Counted from the stretch's first letter, positions 42,322 through 51,479 are shown. The stretch: 64,000 bases of DNA from Serripes groenlandicus (GCA_031761405.1 JASEVX010000001.1:201362356-201426355); one strand, 5' to 3'. Notes: generated by a model from the letters alone, not told the origin. Numbers and translations are program-made.

Positions 42322-44664
42322 TTAGCGAACAACTCGCTGAGAAGCCACAAGGGGACCCAGAGAGAATAAGTTCTCTGACTGACTAGCCATAGAACGTAAG
42401 TAAAAAGACGAAAAGGTTGATTGCGTCTTCCATACTGCTGCTTGAAGAATCTCTTCAAGAGGAACATTATTAGAGAACGCCCAACTTGTCGAGAGAGCTC
42501 TAACTTCGTGAGGACGAATCCGCAGAAACGAGAGATCTCGACTTGAAAGGTCTTTATAAGCTAGTTTAATAGTAATAGATATCCAGCGGGAAATAGACGC
42601 CGCCGAAATATCTTTACAACCTATAAGAGGAAGAAATAACCTCTTTCTCCGACCCCTAGTCCCTTCAACTCTCTTAAGATAATGCTTAAGAGCCGTAACG
42701 GGACAAAGGGTTCTATCAGAGTCCGAAGGACCACAGGTCGCCGAGAGGCTGGGAACTGTGATCGGCGAAGGTAGAACCGAAGGTAACTGGTTTTTAGCCA
42801 GGAACCCCGGTTGACAGAGTAGAGTAAAAGAGCCATCAGATTCATTGAATCTGATGTGCCCTGTTTCTACCGAAAGAGCGTGTAACTCGCTCCTTCGACG
42901 AGCTGTAGCGAAAGCTAAAAGAAAGACGGTTTTATAAGTTAGGAACTTTAAAGACGCCGATACCAGAGGCTCGTATGGAGCTCTAGTAAGCGACCAGAGG
43001 ACGCAAGATAAATCCCATTTTGGAGTTAAACTCCTACAAACGGGTTTTTCTAATTCGAAAGATCGTATAAGTTCCGAGAGAAAAGGATTTGAACCAATAT
43101 TCTCTCCCCCAATGAACTTAAACGTGTTCGATAGCATAGAACGGTAGCCCTTTACCGTACTAATTGCCAGCTGTTTTTCTTCGAAGAGAAAAAGAAGGAA
43201 ATCGGCAATCCGAGTTACAGAGGGACACTCCGGATTGATCGAACTTGTACCACACCAATCTGAGAACGATTCTAGTGGATCGTCTTCTTGATTGTGCGAT
43301 ACGAGAGGCAACTTTCTGAGAAAAGTTTCTCTCTCGGACAGAACGCTTGATAATGTCCAAGCGTGAAGATGTAGCATTGCCAGGTTGGGATGAAGACGCC
43401 GACCTGGTTGCTGAAACAGTACGTCTTCTCGAATAGGAAGTCGTATTGGATTTGCCGAAAGACAGGCCAGGAGGTCGCTGAACCACGACCTCTGGGGCCA
43501 ACAGGGTGCTATCAACAGTATTTTGCACTGTTGCGAGCGAAGAACCTTTTGAAGTACAATCGGAACCAATATGAACGGGGGAAACGCATACCCGAACAGG
43601 AGGTTCCAATCGAGAGTCAGTGCGTCCACTGCCCAAGCTGCAGGATCGTACATCGGAGATACCTCTGGGGCCAACAGGGTGCTATCAACAGTATTTTGCA
43701 CTGTTTCGAGCGAAGAACCTTTTGAAGTACAATCGGAACCAATATGAATGGGGGAAACGCATACCCGAACAGGAGGTTCCAATTGAGAGTCAGTGCGTCC
43801 ACTGCCCAAGCTGCAGGATCGTACATCGGAGATACATAAAGTGGCAGCCGATGATTGACTCTGGTGGCGAAAAGATCCACCAGGGGTGTCCCGATCCGCA
43901 TGAACACTGAGTTCAACACACTCTGGTTCAGTGTCCATTCCGCCGGAAGAATTTTGTTTTGGCGGGATAGACTGTCTGCTAAGACATTTAGATGACCTGG
44001 GACGTGTTTTACCAGCAGTACTAACGACGTCGCCTGACACCAAAGGAGTAACTTCCACGTCTCTAAAAAGAGAAGATGGGAGTGCGTTTCCTCCTTGCCT
44101 GCGAATGTAAGACACAACAGTAGTGTTGTCCGTCGACAACAAAACAGTTCTGTTCGCAACGGAGGCAGAGAACTGATTGAGGGCTAGCAGGACTGCCCTC
44201 AGTTCCAAGTTGTTTATGTGAAAACACTTCTCCTCCGCTGTCCACATGCCCTGGGCTGTTAGGCCCTGCGGCTCTAAATGAGCTCCCCAACCCGCAGCAC
44301 TGGCATCTGTAAATAAGTACAGATCCAGAGGTGGTGTGAGTAAGGGTACCCCTTGTTGATAGATTAACGGATCCAGCCACCACCGAAGGTGGGACTTGAA
44401 GAAATCCGTCAGAGCTATCTCCTGTTCCAGTGAGTCCACAGACGGACGCCACCGGGACAGAAAAAGAAACTGAAGGGGTCGCATGTGGAGCCTTCCTAGA
44501 AAGACTAGGTCGGCTGCTGCACTCAGGGAACCCAGAAGTGACAGCATGGATCGGGCTGTTACCGCAGCCTGGTCCAGTTTGAGACCGATTTTCTGTAATA
44601 GAGAATCGACTCTGTCCGAAGGTACTCGAATTACCGCTAAGTCGGTGAGAAACGTCATACCCAC
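42322..44664 (-). CDS. DIRS RNase H and tyrosine recombinase open frame (part shadow)
   Basis: 780 codons without a stop, but not one true protein. Residues 1-197 are the RT-RNase H connection and RNase H: FTDASAAGWG (Asp120), NNLELRAV (Glu154), STDNTTV (Asp179). Residues ~198-350 are a wrong-frame read between the frameshift near 44085 and the duplication. From SPMYDPAAWAVDALTLDW onward the frame is right again, leading to the tyrosine recombinase (about 440-775): catalytic Arg in ATARRRSEL (~590), HEVR (His719, Arg722), Trp745, and nucleophile Tyr755 in FYLR. The recombinase would integrate the circular DNA. All four catalytic elements are kept. Confidence 0.88.
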   Translation of the reverse strand: MGMTFLTDLAVIRVPSDRVDSLLQKIGLKLDQAAVTARSMLSLLGSLSAAADLVFLGRLHMRPLQFLFLSRWRPSVDSLEQEIALTDFFKSHLRWWLDPLIYQQGVPLLTPPLDLYLFTDASAAGWGAHLEPQGLTAQGMWTAEEKCFHINNLELRAVLLALNQFSASVANRTVLLSTDNTTVVSYIRRQGGNALPSSLFRDVEVTPLVSGDVVSTAGKTRPRSSKCLSRQSIPPKQNSSGGMDTEPECVELSVHADRDTPGGSFRHQSQSSAATLCISDVRSCSLGSGRTDSQLEPPVRVCVSPIHIGSDCTSKGSSLETVQNTVDSTLLAPEVSPMYDPAAWAVDALTLDWNLLFGYAFPPFILVPIVLQKVLRSQQCKILLIAPCWPQRSWFSDLLACLSANPIRLPIREDVLFQQPGRRLHPNLAMLHLHAWTLSSVLSERETFLRKLPLVSHNQEDDPLESFSDWCGTSSINPECPSVTRIADFLLFLFEEKQLAISTVKGYRSMLSNTFKFIGGENIGSNPFLSELIRSFELEKPVCRSLTPKWDLSCVLWSLTRAPYEPLVSASLKFLTYKTVFLLAFATARRRSELHALSVETGHIRFNESDGSFTLLCQPGFLAKNQLPSVLPSPITVPSLSATCGPSDSDRTLCPVTALKHYLKRVEGTRGRRKRLFLPLIGCKDISAASISRWISITIKLAYKDLSSRDLSFLRIRPHEVRALSTSWAFSNNVPLEEILQAAVWKTQSTFSSFYLRSMASQSENLFSLGPLVASQRVVR
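43488..43835. repeat. 173-bp tandem duplication in the DIRS pol region
   Basis: Two adjacent units, starting ACCTCTGGGGCCAACAGGG at 43488 and 43661, differ at only a few bases (e.g. GTTGCGAG/GTTTCGAG, GAACGGG/GAATGGG). 173 is not a multiple of 3, so it shifts the frame. Confidence 0.95.
43617..44159 (-). CDS. DIRS RNase H end and Dam-like linker, alternative frame
   Basis: This frame supplies what the 780-codon frame lacks: HVPGHLNVLADSLSR (the last RNase H His/Asp region) followed by VDLFATRVNHRLPLYVS, VDALTLNW and GYAFPPF. The D-FA, N, LP-Y, D-A, W, FPP spacing resembles phage Dam-type N6-adenine methyltransferases, a domain known in DIRS elements, but FPPF stands where an active enzyme has a DPPY-type motif, so activity is doubtful. 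It ends inside the 173-bp duplication. Confidence 0.72.
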   Translation of the reverse strand: MRTELFCCRRTTLLLCLTFAGKEETHSHLLFLETWKLLLWCQATSLVLLVKHVPGHLNVLADSLSRQNKILPAEWTLNQSVLNSVFMRIGTPLVDLFATRVNHRLPLYVSPMYDPAAWAVDALTLNWNLLFGYAFPPFILVPIVLQKVLRSKQCKILLIAPCWPQRYLRCTILQLGQWTH

Positions 44665-45376
44665 GAATTAATTCCGACTTCTGCGTGTTGGGTATTAAAC
44701 CCAACCGCAGAATGGTCCGCCAGGCTAGGGATAGATCATGAATTAGCAGTACACGATTCGTCCTGTGGAGAAGCCAATCGTCGAAGTATTGAAGAAGTTG
44801 GGGTCCTTTCATACGAAGAAAGGCTCCCACAGCACTGATTATCTTCGTAAACACTCGAGGGGCGGACTTGAGGCCGAAGGGAAGAGCCCTGAATTGGAAC
44901 ACTTCTCCCTCTATCACAAACCGAAGGTATTTCCTCGAGGAGGAAGCGATCGGGATGTGATAATAGGCGTCTGTTAGGTCTAGAGAGACCGCCCAGTCGC
45001 CTTTCTGAATTGCTACTCGGATGGAGCGGGTCGACTCCATTTTGAATTTCTCGACCGGAATCAATAGATTTAGCGCAGATAAATCTATAACCGATCTCCA
45101 CTTGCCGTCTTTCTTCGGAACAAGGAAAAGACGGCTGTAGAAACCCCGAGAATTGGCATTCTTTTTCAGAAGCGATGAAATCACCTCTGACATGGCCGGA
45201 TGACGTGACGACATGTCGATCGGCACGCTTGTCAGAGGAGTGGGGGAAATGAAGGGAATCAGATACCCTTCCTGTATCACAGATAAAATCCAACGATCCT
45301 CTGTGACACTTTCCCACTCCTCCGTGAAAAATGACAGGCGGCCCCCGACTGCAATCTCCGACCTTGGGATTGTCAT
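44063..45376 (-). CDS. DIRS reverse transcriptase segment
   Basis: 437-codon frame; residues 1-236 are RT, the remainder is out of frame. Visible motifs: LVPKKDGKWRSVIDL (85-99), motif A SLDLTDAYYH (131-140; Asp133), motif B ALPFGLKSAP (164-173), motif C YFDDWL (197-202; the catalytic Asp pair at 199-200). These residues are the polymerase active site that copies element RNA into DNA. The frame departs after KSEL at about residue 236, where the real protein continues in the frame of 42322-44664. No protease or integrase domain precedes or follows, as expected in DIRS. Confidence 0.92.
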   Translation of the reverse strand: MTIPRSEIAVGGRLSFFTEEWESVTEDRWILSVIQEGYLIPFISPTPLTSVPIDMSSRHPAMSEVISSLLKKNANSRGFYSRLFLVPKKDGKWRSVIDLSALNLLIPVEKFKMESTRSIRVAIQKGDWAVSLDLTDAYYHIPIASSSRKYLRFVIEGEVFQFRALPFGLKSAPRVFTKIISAVGAFLRMKGPQLLQYFDDWLLHRTNRVLLIHDLSLAWRTILRLGLIPNTQKSELIRGYDVSHRLSGNSSTFGQSRFSITENRSQTGPGCGNSPIHAVTSGFPECSSRPSLSRKAPHATPSVSFSVPVASVCGLTGTGDSSDGFLQVPPSVVAGSVNLSTRGTLTHTTSGSVLIYRCQCCGLGSSFRAAGPNSPGHVDSGGEVFSHKQLGTEGSPASPQSVLCLRCEQNCFVVDGQHYCCVLHSQARRKRTPIFSF

Positions 45377-45392
45377 AGAGAGGAGCGAATCC

Positions 45393-47459
45393 CTAGGGCT
45401 GCGGCTTCGGATTCGTGTTAACTCTAGCAGGCTGCCGATGTTTAGTACCCTGATAGGGGCGCTTCGGTTTAGCCGATTTCTGACCCGTGGAAGGGGTTTG
45501 TTTAGGCTGAAACGCCTTCACATCCCGTTTTGGCTTCTTTGCTGGGTTGGGTTTCTTAGAACTACCCACATTCGCAGAATACGCTGAACGTTTCTGGCCC
45601 TGCGCAAAAGCCTTAGCTGCGTTCGCCGAAAGGCGTCGAGACTGTCCTGAAGCATCAGAAGCTGTCACCGCAGCAATCCTTCCACCAAAGAGTTGTTTCG
45701 ACTCCAATGGTGCGGCTCTCAGGCTGTCCTTGCTAGCACGTAGCAATGAGTTAGGAGCAACTAGAACTGCGTCCCTCCTCATGGACAGTATCTCTGTGGC
45801 GGTCTGAAGATTCAGTGCCATGAGATGCCTGTTGCCTGTGTTGAAAGCTTCGAGAATTCTGTTAGCCCCTAGGCTAGAGATATTCTCCTCTTTCAACAAC
45901 AAAGACAGAGCGACTGCGAAATGGTTGTCATGAGATGACACCATTACACCCAGTCTTGCTCTGGCTTCCCACTTCTCTAGTGTCTTAGAAGAGACCTGGA
46001 CAGAAGCGGGTGCAGTTAACCCCAGTGTAGCTGCATCCCCGTCTAAAGCTGGCACTTTGACAGGGAAGAACTCCTTAGACGTAGAATACGCCTTAGAGTT
46101 GACCCATTCCTTAGAAATGGGTCCTGGGACCGACCGGCCTGGAGGTATAGCCTCTAGAGACCTGGTCGACTGCAATTGGTCTAACAACCTGCCCAAGTTG
46201 TTAGCTTGAGGAAGCAAGTGCACTGGCGTAAAAGCTTGTACATTAACTTCCTCTAGGCTCGAAAGGTTTTTCCGACGTGGGGGAGCGTCAACCTTAGGGC
46301 ATAAAGTATTCGACACCACCCGAAATACTTCGTCAAAAGCCTGCTGAAGAGACCAACGCTCTACAGCTGGCTCCTCATCGGAAGGAGACCTATTTCCCTC
46401 ATCATCGTCAGACGAAGATGTAGGGTTGTGTGTACTCCTCTGAGGTTGTCTACTCGGTCTTCCAACCGGTAGATCTATGTCCGACTCAGACATGGATAAA
46501 TCAGAAAAATCCATGTTCTGCCGAAGATTTTGCGAAGCAGGCCCCCTCTCCACAGCAGAGGGCGGCCGTGCAAAATCTTCTGCCGGGGCCGAACTGACCG
46601 TATGGGACGGTTTCGACCTCTCTTTCACAGAATGATGCAATGTATTCTGATCCCGAGGTTGCCTATAACCGGACTGCCTATCAAATAGGTGTCCCCCCGA
46701 GAGCAGTGAATCCCCATGAGATGGGTAATGCTGATCCCGGTAGGCCGTTAAACCCTGTCTAACACCTAACGGTTCCATAGTATGGACCGGTGGTTGGTAT
46801 TGAGGGGCAGCGTATTCTCTAGCGACATACACTGTCCCCCCAGGGGAAGAAAAAGGGGAAGAAAAAGATTTTCCGTAACCCCCATACCCGATGGAAGACA
46901 GAGGAATAATAGAACCCGGTGCGATACCTGGGTTATAATTATTCTGATTCTGTAGTGGAGCAGAGATCGACTGATAATTAGAATCAATACGGTCTATCAC
47001 CACAGAACCCGTGCCTGGACGCGCCATGTTTACATAGCCGGCCGGCAGTGTAGACGAGGCATTGAAAAATGCCTGACTACTCGGTTGCACTGTGTTTACA
47101 CAAGACACTGGTGTTTGTTTCGTGTTCACAAGCGTGACCGATTGGCTCGTAGCACCATAATGAAATGGGCTACTGACCTGATGCGGCATGGCTACATGCG
47201 TGCGAGTTTGGCCAGTCGTCGAATCATTTAAGAAAGTATGACTGCCAGGATGAATCGTTGCTAAATGATCAACCTTTTGCCTGGCTGGGTCCTTGCAATA
47301 AGACCTTTGGCCTGTCGCATCACGGCTAAGTGAGCGACTACCTGGTCTAGTCATGGCAACGTGACTGACTGGCCCGGTTGAGTCATTGACAAATGACTCC
47401 TCTCCGGTTGCCCGGTGACCTGTCGTGCCTCGGCATTTGGGTTTTGTTGCGCAGCCCAA
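45393..47459 (-). CDS. DIRS ORF1 (gag-like structural protein)
   Basis: 688 codons. Residues 1-~180 are Ser/Thr/Gln/Pro-rich with a loose repeat (HVAMTRPGS, HLATIHPGS, HVAMPHQVS). An acidic Ser-rich stretch (SSSDDDEGNRSPSDEEP) precedes the likely capsid-like domain, which runs from WSLQQAFDEVFRVVSNTLCP through WEARARLGVMVSSHDNHFAV to NTGNRHLMALNLQTATEIL. The C-terminus is strongly basic (KKPNPAKKPKRDVK; KPKRPYQGTKHRQPARVN) and may bind nucleic acid; no CCHC zinc knuckle. Assignment rests on position, size and basic tail. The true N-terminus probably lies upstream in another frame. Confidence 0.8.
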   Translation of the reverse strand: MGCATKPKCRGTTGHRATGEESFVNDSTGPVSHVAMTRPGSRSLSRDATGQRSYCKDPARQKVDHLATIHPGSHTFLNDSTTGQTRTHVAMPHQVSSPFHYGATSQSVTLVNTKQTPVSCVNTVQPSSQAFFNASSTLPAGYVNMARPGTGSVVIDRIDSNYQSISAPLQNQNNYNPGIAPGSIIPLSSIGYGGYGKSFSSPFSSPGGTVYVAREYAAPQYQPPVHTMEPLGVRQGLTAYRDQHYPSHGDSLLSGGHLFDRQSGYRQPRDQNTLHHSVKERSKPSHTVSSAPAEDFARPPSAVERGPASQNLRQNMDFSDLSMSESDIDLPVGRPSRQPQRSTHNPTSSSDDDEGNRSPSDEEPAVERWSLQQAFDEVFRVVSNTLCPKVDAPPRRKNLSSLEEVNVQAFTPVHLLPQANNLGRLLDQLQSTRSLEAIPPGRSVPGPISKEWVNSKAYSTSKEFFPVKVPALDGDAATLGLTAPASVQVSSKTLEKWEARARLGVMVSSHDNHFAVALSLLLKEENISSLGANRILEAFNTGNRHLMALNLQTATEILSMRRDAVLVAPNSLLRASKDSLRAAPLESKQLFGGRIAAVTASDASGQSRRLSANAAKAFAQGQKRSAYSANVGSSKKPNPAKKPKRDVKAFQPKQTPSTGQKSAKPKRPYQGTKHRQPARVNTNPKPQP

Positions 47460-47674
47460 ACAAAACCCGGTTGACTATGCATAGGCAGGCGTGAAGCTGC
47501 ACTATACAAAGTCTCCGGAGAACTACGTCCGCCGACGTAGGTAACCGGTACTCTGCAGCTGTCCGAAGACCACTGTAGCTCAGAGTATGGTGTCGGATCG
47601 GTACAACTCATGCGGTTTCCCGGAAAGCTACCACCAGGCGCCAGATGGTGAGATTCAGCGGTTGAACGTTCCAT
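47351..47674 (-). CDS. probable displaced N-terminus of DIRS ORF1
   Basis: 107 codons from the first ATG after the leader. Its end (SHLSMTQPGQSVTLP) carries the same Ser/His/Met/Pro-rich repeat as ORF1 in a different frame, which suggests one frameshift around 47360-47430. Confidence 0.6.
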   Translation of the reverse strand: MERSTAESHHLAPGGSFPGNRMSCTDPTPYSELQWSSDSCRVPVTYVGGRSSPETLYSAASRLPMHSQPGFVWAAQQNPNAEARQVTGQPERSHLSMTQPGQSVTLP

Positions 47675-48140
47675 TATTCAATTTATGCACAAAACACAAG
47701 ACAAAATAAAATTGTTTATTTATTTTATTTATATCCACGCTAACGGGGACACCCGGAAGCTTGGACACGTATTCTTGAAATAAATTTTTTACAAAATTAT
47801 TTTCACAAATATTGAATTAAACAATCAATAATTAATACAGCAATAGATAAAGCTTCTATCGCTAACAGGGTAGGGAAAAAGTATTGAAAACAGCACGACT
47901 TCCGCACCCGAAGACGGTAACTGAAATTAGCGGGTGGGGTAATCCACATGCTTCTCAGAGTATCGTCCGCTACAAAAACAAAAATAATGTAATACAGCAA
48001 TAAAGTAAATAATTTACGGCTGTGACGTTAATGCAGATAAATATCTGGACAATTAAATGATTATAAGGCAATGGGCCTTATAAAACAAAGGAGTTAATTG
48101 GAAAAAATAAATAATATATAATTTTCTTATCCGACTACTC

Positions 48141-48322
48141 CGGTGAATCCAAAATGAAAAGTGATTACCCGCTCACGTACGCGCCCGTACTTCCGGGCGG
48201 CTGTGTATGTCACGGATACGTGAGGGATACGCTTGCGTGGGCGTTTTTTTTTGATAATTAAGGTGTATAGAGATGATATATCAGGTATTAAATGACTGGT
48301 AATGTATTTTTGATATAAAAAT
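48141..48322. repeat. DIRS 5' inverted terminal repeat
   Basis: Inverted match to 41797-41998, with a CCAAAAT insertion near its inner edge. Unlike the 3' repeat, the outer end reads GTAATGTATTTTTGATA. The leader 47675-48140 shows no long open frame. Confidence 0.92.
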
Positions 48323-48353
48323 CTTCTTTTCATAACATTCTTCAAATTCGGTT

Positions 48354-48465
48354 GGATGATTAAAGTTTACAACACCGTTTTCAACATTTTTTACGCCTTA
48401 TCACGATCCAGGTGTTTCCTTAGCTTTCTGGATCGAACTTGGTACTCCACACAACAACAGTTTTT
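48354..48465 (-). mobile_element. degenerate SINE
   Basis: CACCGTTTTCAACATTTTTTA, CGCCTTATCACGAT and GGTACTCCACACAACAACAG correspond to a type D tail and body. Confidence 0.6.
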
Positions 48466-48759
48466 TTCAAATTAGGAAGAGAAAGTATTGTATATCAAGG
48501 TAAGGGTTAGAGAAAGAATAACAATTTTATTATGTAAATATGCATTGAATATGTAACACTCTAGTAAAATAGCTTCTTTTTTGAAAATAAATAATGAAAA
48601 TGAAATAAGAAATTGGATCAAGCAATTTGGTAGTAAACCCCAATCTATTGAATAGATATTTGAGTTCAAATATAAAGAGCAAACTTTCCTGTCGATATTA
48701 GTTGAAATTTCCTGTCTCAAAATATTTTTTATTTTATTTAAAAATATTCCATACAAAAT

Positions 48760-48951
48760 TCTCTAGAAACGAAGCATTTTTCACATTCTAGATTCCTTAT
48801 TTGACACTCAAACCCTATGTTGTGGGTACTCAAAAGAATCCTCTCAGTGAGACCATTTCTTTGAGTACCTACAAAATAGGGTTTGGTTGAGTAATAATTG
48901 AGATTTTGTTGAGAAAAGACCAGGTTATCCCCCCCCTTAGTTAGTCCTCTG
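48760..48951. mobile_element. P-family palindromic MITE
   Basis: Core 48810-48884: AAACCCTATGTTGTGGGTAC ... ACAAAATAGGGTTT around AAAGAATCCTCTCAGTGAGA. Outer ends recognisable as TCTAGATTCCTTAT and CCTTAGTTAGTCCTCTG. A C run lies at 48931-48937. Confidence 0.75.
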
Positions 48952-48979
48952 TCATACACTGCAATATTAAAACTGTTCC

Positions 48980-49082
48980 TTTTTTTTTTGCTGCTTTCTA
49001 TATAAATGAAAATTTTGCGCTTTCCAAACCATTCAAAGTCATTTGCTGCAGATTTGCTGTATGTGTGTGCTAAAGGGTCAAG
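48980..49082 (-). mobile_element. type 2 MITE right half
   Basis: CATTCAAAGTCATTTGCTGC to TGTATGTGTGTGCTAAAGGG. Confidence 0.55.
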
Positions 49083-49243
49083 CTTTTAATCTGTTGATTT
49101 TCGTGGCAATATAGAATTCTCATGTATGGGGAAAAGAATAAGATGAACAAAAACACTGCTATTTAAAGGTTATCTTGGGCATTAAATGCTACATGGTTGA
49201 AATATCTTTAAGAAATCCTAATATATCCATGGTATAATTCCTT

Positions 49244-49458
49244 TTAACCCATTCTTACTTGCATTTTGATGCATCTACAAAAGACAAGCTTTGAAACCAT
49301 AATAATGTGACAAAAATGAGAAATTGTTCTTAATTAATGTGTAATTTCTCCTTAAAATTACGTACTTCTTCAATTATTTTACAAGCATTTACAGAAAATA
49401 TTCATATTTTTTCCTGGATATTGCTGCAAGATTTAGTCATGTATGTTAAAAGGGTTAA
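49244..49458 (-). mobile_element. type 2 TTAA MITE
   Basis: TTAA both ends; degenerate hairpin; right arm lost the GTCTGC part. Confidence 0.78.
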
Positions 49459-49554
49459 AAATAATATCTGCAACAATCAGATCTCATTTTGTTCATTGTT
49501 AAGACATCTCATTGTCAGAGTTAACCTTTCCTTAGTAAAATCTTTTCCACACAG

Positions 49555-49746
49555 ATAAACCCTTTCCCTCCTTTTAACCCTTTCCATAATATAGATGCTT
49601 TCTGACGCCTCTGCATGAGATGGCTTTTTTTCATAGGTTATCCATTCAACTCAAGATATTTTCTATTTTTTGACAAAATATGTTCTAAGTCGTCTGCTGC
49701 AGAATTGTTGTATGAGGGAAAGGGTTAAAAGGAGGGTAAGGGTTTA
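49555..49746. mobile_element. TIR-only palindrome holding a short type 1 MITE
   Basis: ATAAACCCTTTCCCTCCTT at the left and its near-complement AAGGAGGGTAAGGGTTTAT at the right flank an internally deleted, minus-oriented type 1 MITE (49574-49728, TTAA both ends, no hairpin). Confidence 0.75.
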
Positions 49747-49749
49747 TTG

Positions 49750-49852
49750 AAAAGGAAAAAGTATTTCAAATCTCTATAAATGAAAGGAAGCTTTTTAAAA
49801 AGCGTCTGATGCTGAGGTATCAAAAAGCTTCTGCATGTGGGAAAGAGAAAAA
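49750..49852 (+). mobile_element. type 2 MITE right half
   Basis: AAATCTCTATAAATGAAAGG to GCATGTGGGAAAGAG; central hairpin missing. Confidence 0.6.
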
Positions 49853-49983
49853 GCAATTGTAAAATCAAGAGATCATGCATTTTAACCAGTAGTTTTCTTT
49901 TCACAGGTATTTTGACAAATTTCTAAAAAGTTTTTTATAATCAGCATTAGATGATTCAACAGCAAGGCAGTAAGTTTCCCCTA

Positions 49984-50086
49984 TTAACCTCTTCCCTCAT
50001 ACAGCAATTCTGCAGCAGACAACTTTTAAATCTTTTAGGTGAAAAATTAGAAAAAATAATTCTATAATTGAGGGTATAATAACTGA
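49984..50086 (+). mobile_element. MITE left half ending at a Helentron-like insertion
   Basis: TTAACCTCTTCCCTCATACA ... GTATAATAACTGAA. The right half was not found. Confidence 0.75.
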
Positions 50087-50770
50087 AACAAGAGGACCCT
50101 GCGATGGTCCTAAATCACTCACCTGATTTAATAGAAATCAGTTTTAATGTTCTAATATGATATGCACACAAGGGAAACAAGCAATGCCTCCTTTTGATTA
50201 TGTTTATCAATGGACCGTATTTATTTCACCAATCTTGGTAGAGGAACATGACTGAAAAATAATTCTCAAATCAGGCCAGTAATTTTTGACAAGAGGATTT
50301 TTTAAAATGTTCACTATAAATACATATAAGGGAAACAAACTCCATCCCCTTGGGGCCATGTTTTTCAATGGATTGGAATAATTTTAACAGTCTTTGGTAG
50401 AGGCACCCTGTCACCAAAGAAACATTTGTGCCAAATTATTTTCAAATCACGCCCCAGTTCTTTTGGCAAGACGATTTTCTAGGTTTTCACTTTACAAATA
50501 TAAGGGAAACAAGCTCGGCCCCCTGGCAGCCATATTTGGAAATGATCGGAACATTTGTTCAAAATAATTTCAAAATTAGGCTTGTACTTTTGGACAAGAT
50601 ATTTTTGTAAATGTTGGCACTTTTCCTTCTTTCTGATGCCAGGGCAACCAAAGTTCTCTTTGAATTTTTTTGAATTTGATTAGTCGGTTTAGGAGAAGTA
50701 GTTTGTAAGAAATTAGAAGACAGTGAGGTGACAACAATGATGCAGACGGTGAGTGATCACAATTGTTCAC
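50087..50770 (+). mobile_element. Helentron-like element
   Basis: 5' ACAAG plus perfect hairpin AGGACC-CTGCGAT-GGTCCT (50093-50111). Internal units of roughly 160-170 bp share ATAAGGGAAACAA and TCTTTGGTAGAGGCACC phrases. The 3' part has GTTTAGGAGAAGTAG and GTGAGTGATCACAATTGTTC. Core related to 13189-13678. Confidence 0.7.
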
Positions 50771-50959
50771 TCTGCACTTTGCACACCCTGCAACACAGGT
50801 TGGACTGTACCTTGGCAATCTCATTAAAATCATCTCCTATTAACGCTACGCATAGGTCATTTGGTCAGATCGTGTACTTTAGTCAGATTGGTACCTTGGC
50901 TACATACTTTCAAGTTTACATTGTAACCATTGAACTTTTTTTTAATTTTTTTTATTATT

Positions 50960-51186
50960 TTAACCCTTTCCCTCATATAGACGCTTTCTGACGCCTCTGC
51001 AGCAGATGGCTTTTTGAAAAACATAGTGACAAAAGAAGAAATTGCTCAAAACAAGCAAGTTTTCCTTTTGAGAAAATGTTTTCCACTTTTAGTCATAGGT
51101 TATCAATTCAATTAAAGAGATTTTCTATTTTTCGACAAAATAAGTTCAAAGTCGTCTGCTTCAGAATCGTGGTATAAGGAAATTTA
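50960..51186 (-). mobile_element. type 1 TTAA MITE, right TIR decayed
   Basis: TTAA left; hairpin GCTCAAAACAAGC; right end GTGGTATAAGGAAATTT. Confidence 0.87.
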
Positions 51187-51479
51187 GGGCTAATAGATAA
51201 AATTGAACAATGATATTAACATTTTACTTTTCACCCTGTTGTTTTTGGAGTCGTTATAAAAAATTATTTTCAATACAAATAAACAAGGCGGTGTTAATCA
51301 TAGTGGCCCTTAAAAGGACTTAATCTTCACTGTTTGCTTAAATCATCTTTGTTACTTTTAGATTTAAACAGAGTAAGGGTTTAAAGTATTTATTGAGTCA
51401 GGTCCTGAATAAAGAAAAAGAGGGGAGGTGGGTAATAACCATAAATAAGTATTAGTAATCCTTAAGAACAGATGACTTG
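51187..51479. other. no gene or repeat recognised
   Basis: Unique-looking AT-rich sequence. Confidence 0.5.

Larger units (their letters stand above)
42322..45376 (-). pseudogene. DIRS RT / RNase H / tyrosine recombinase region, frame-broken
   Basis: Order 5' to 3': reverse transcriptase, RNase H, Dam-like linker, tyrosine recombinase. Two local frame changes are visible: near 44670, just after the RT thumb-side motif, and near 44085, just before the last RNase H aspartate. A 173-bp tandem duplication (43488-43660 and 43661-43835) adds a third shift. Start at 45376 lies 16 bases after the ORF1 stop, a spacing that would suit reinitiation. The overlapping open segments are annotated separately. 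Confidence 0.88.
41797..48322 (-). mobile_element. DIRS-like tyrosine-recombinase retrotransposon, ~6.5 kb
   Basis: Oriented on the minus strand: 5' inverted repeat, leader, gag-like ORF1, RT, RNase H, a Dam-like linker, tyrosine recombinase, internal complementary region, 3' inverted repeat. Inverted instead of direct terminal repeats, a tyrosine recombinase instead of a DDE integrase, and an internal region complementary to both outer ends define the DIRS group, which replicates through a circular DNA and leaves no target duplication; none is visible here. ORF1 has a probable N-terminal frameshift and the pol region two frame breaks and a 173-bp tandem duplication, so this copy should be inactive, though domain residues are well kept, implying recent insertion. 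Both outer edges read TAAAAAT. Confidence 0.93.

Noticed and set aside
42322..44664. One intact 780-residue protein
   Set aside because: Residues ~198-350 are out of frame between a frameshift and a 173-bp duplication.
43390..45807. Reading frames on the + strand and other minus-strand frames across the DIRS element
   Set aside because: They are antisense or shifted shadows of the RT, RNase H, recombinase and ORF1 frames.
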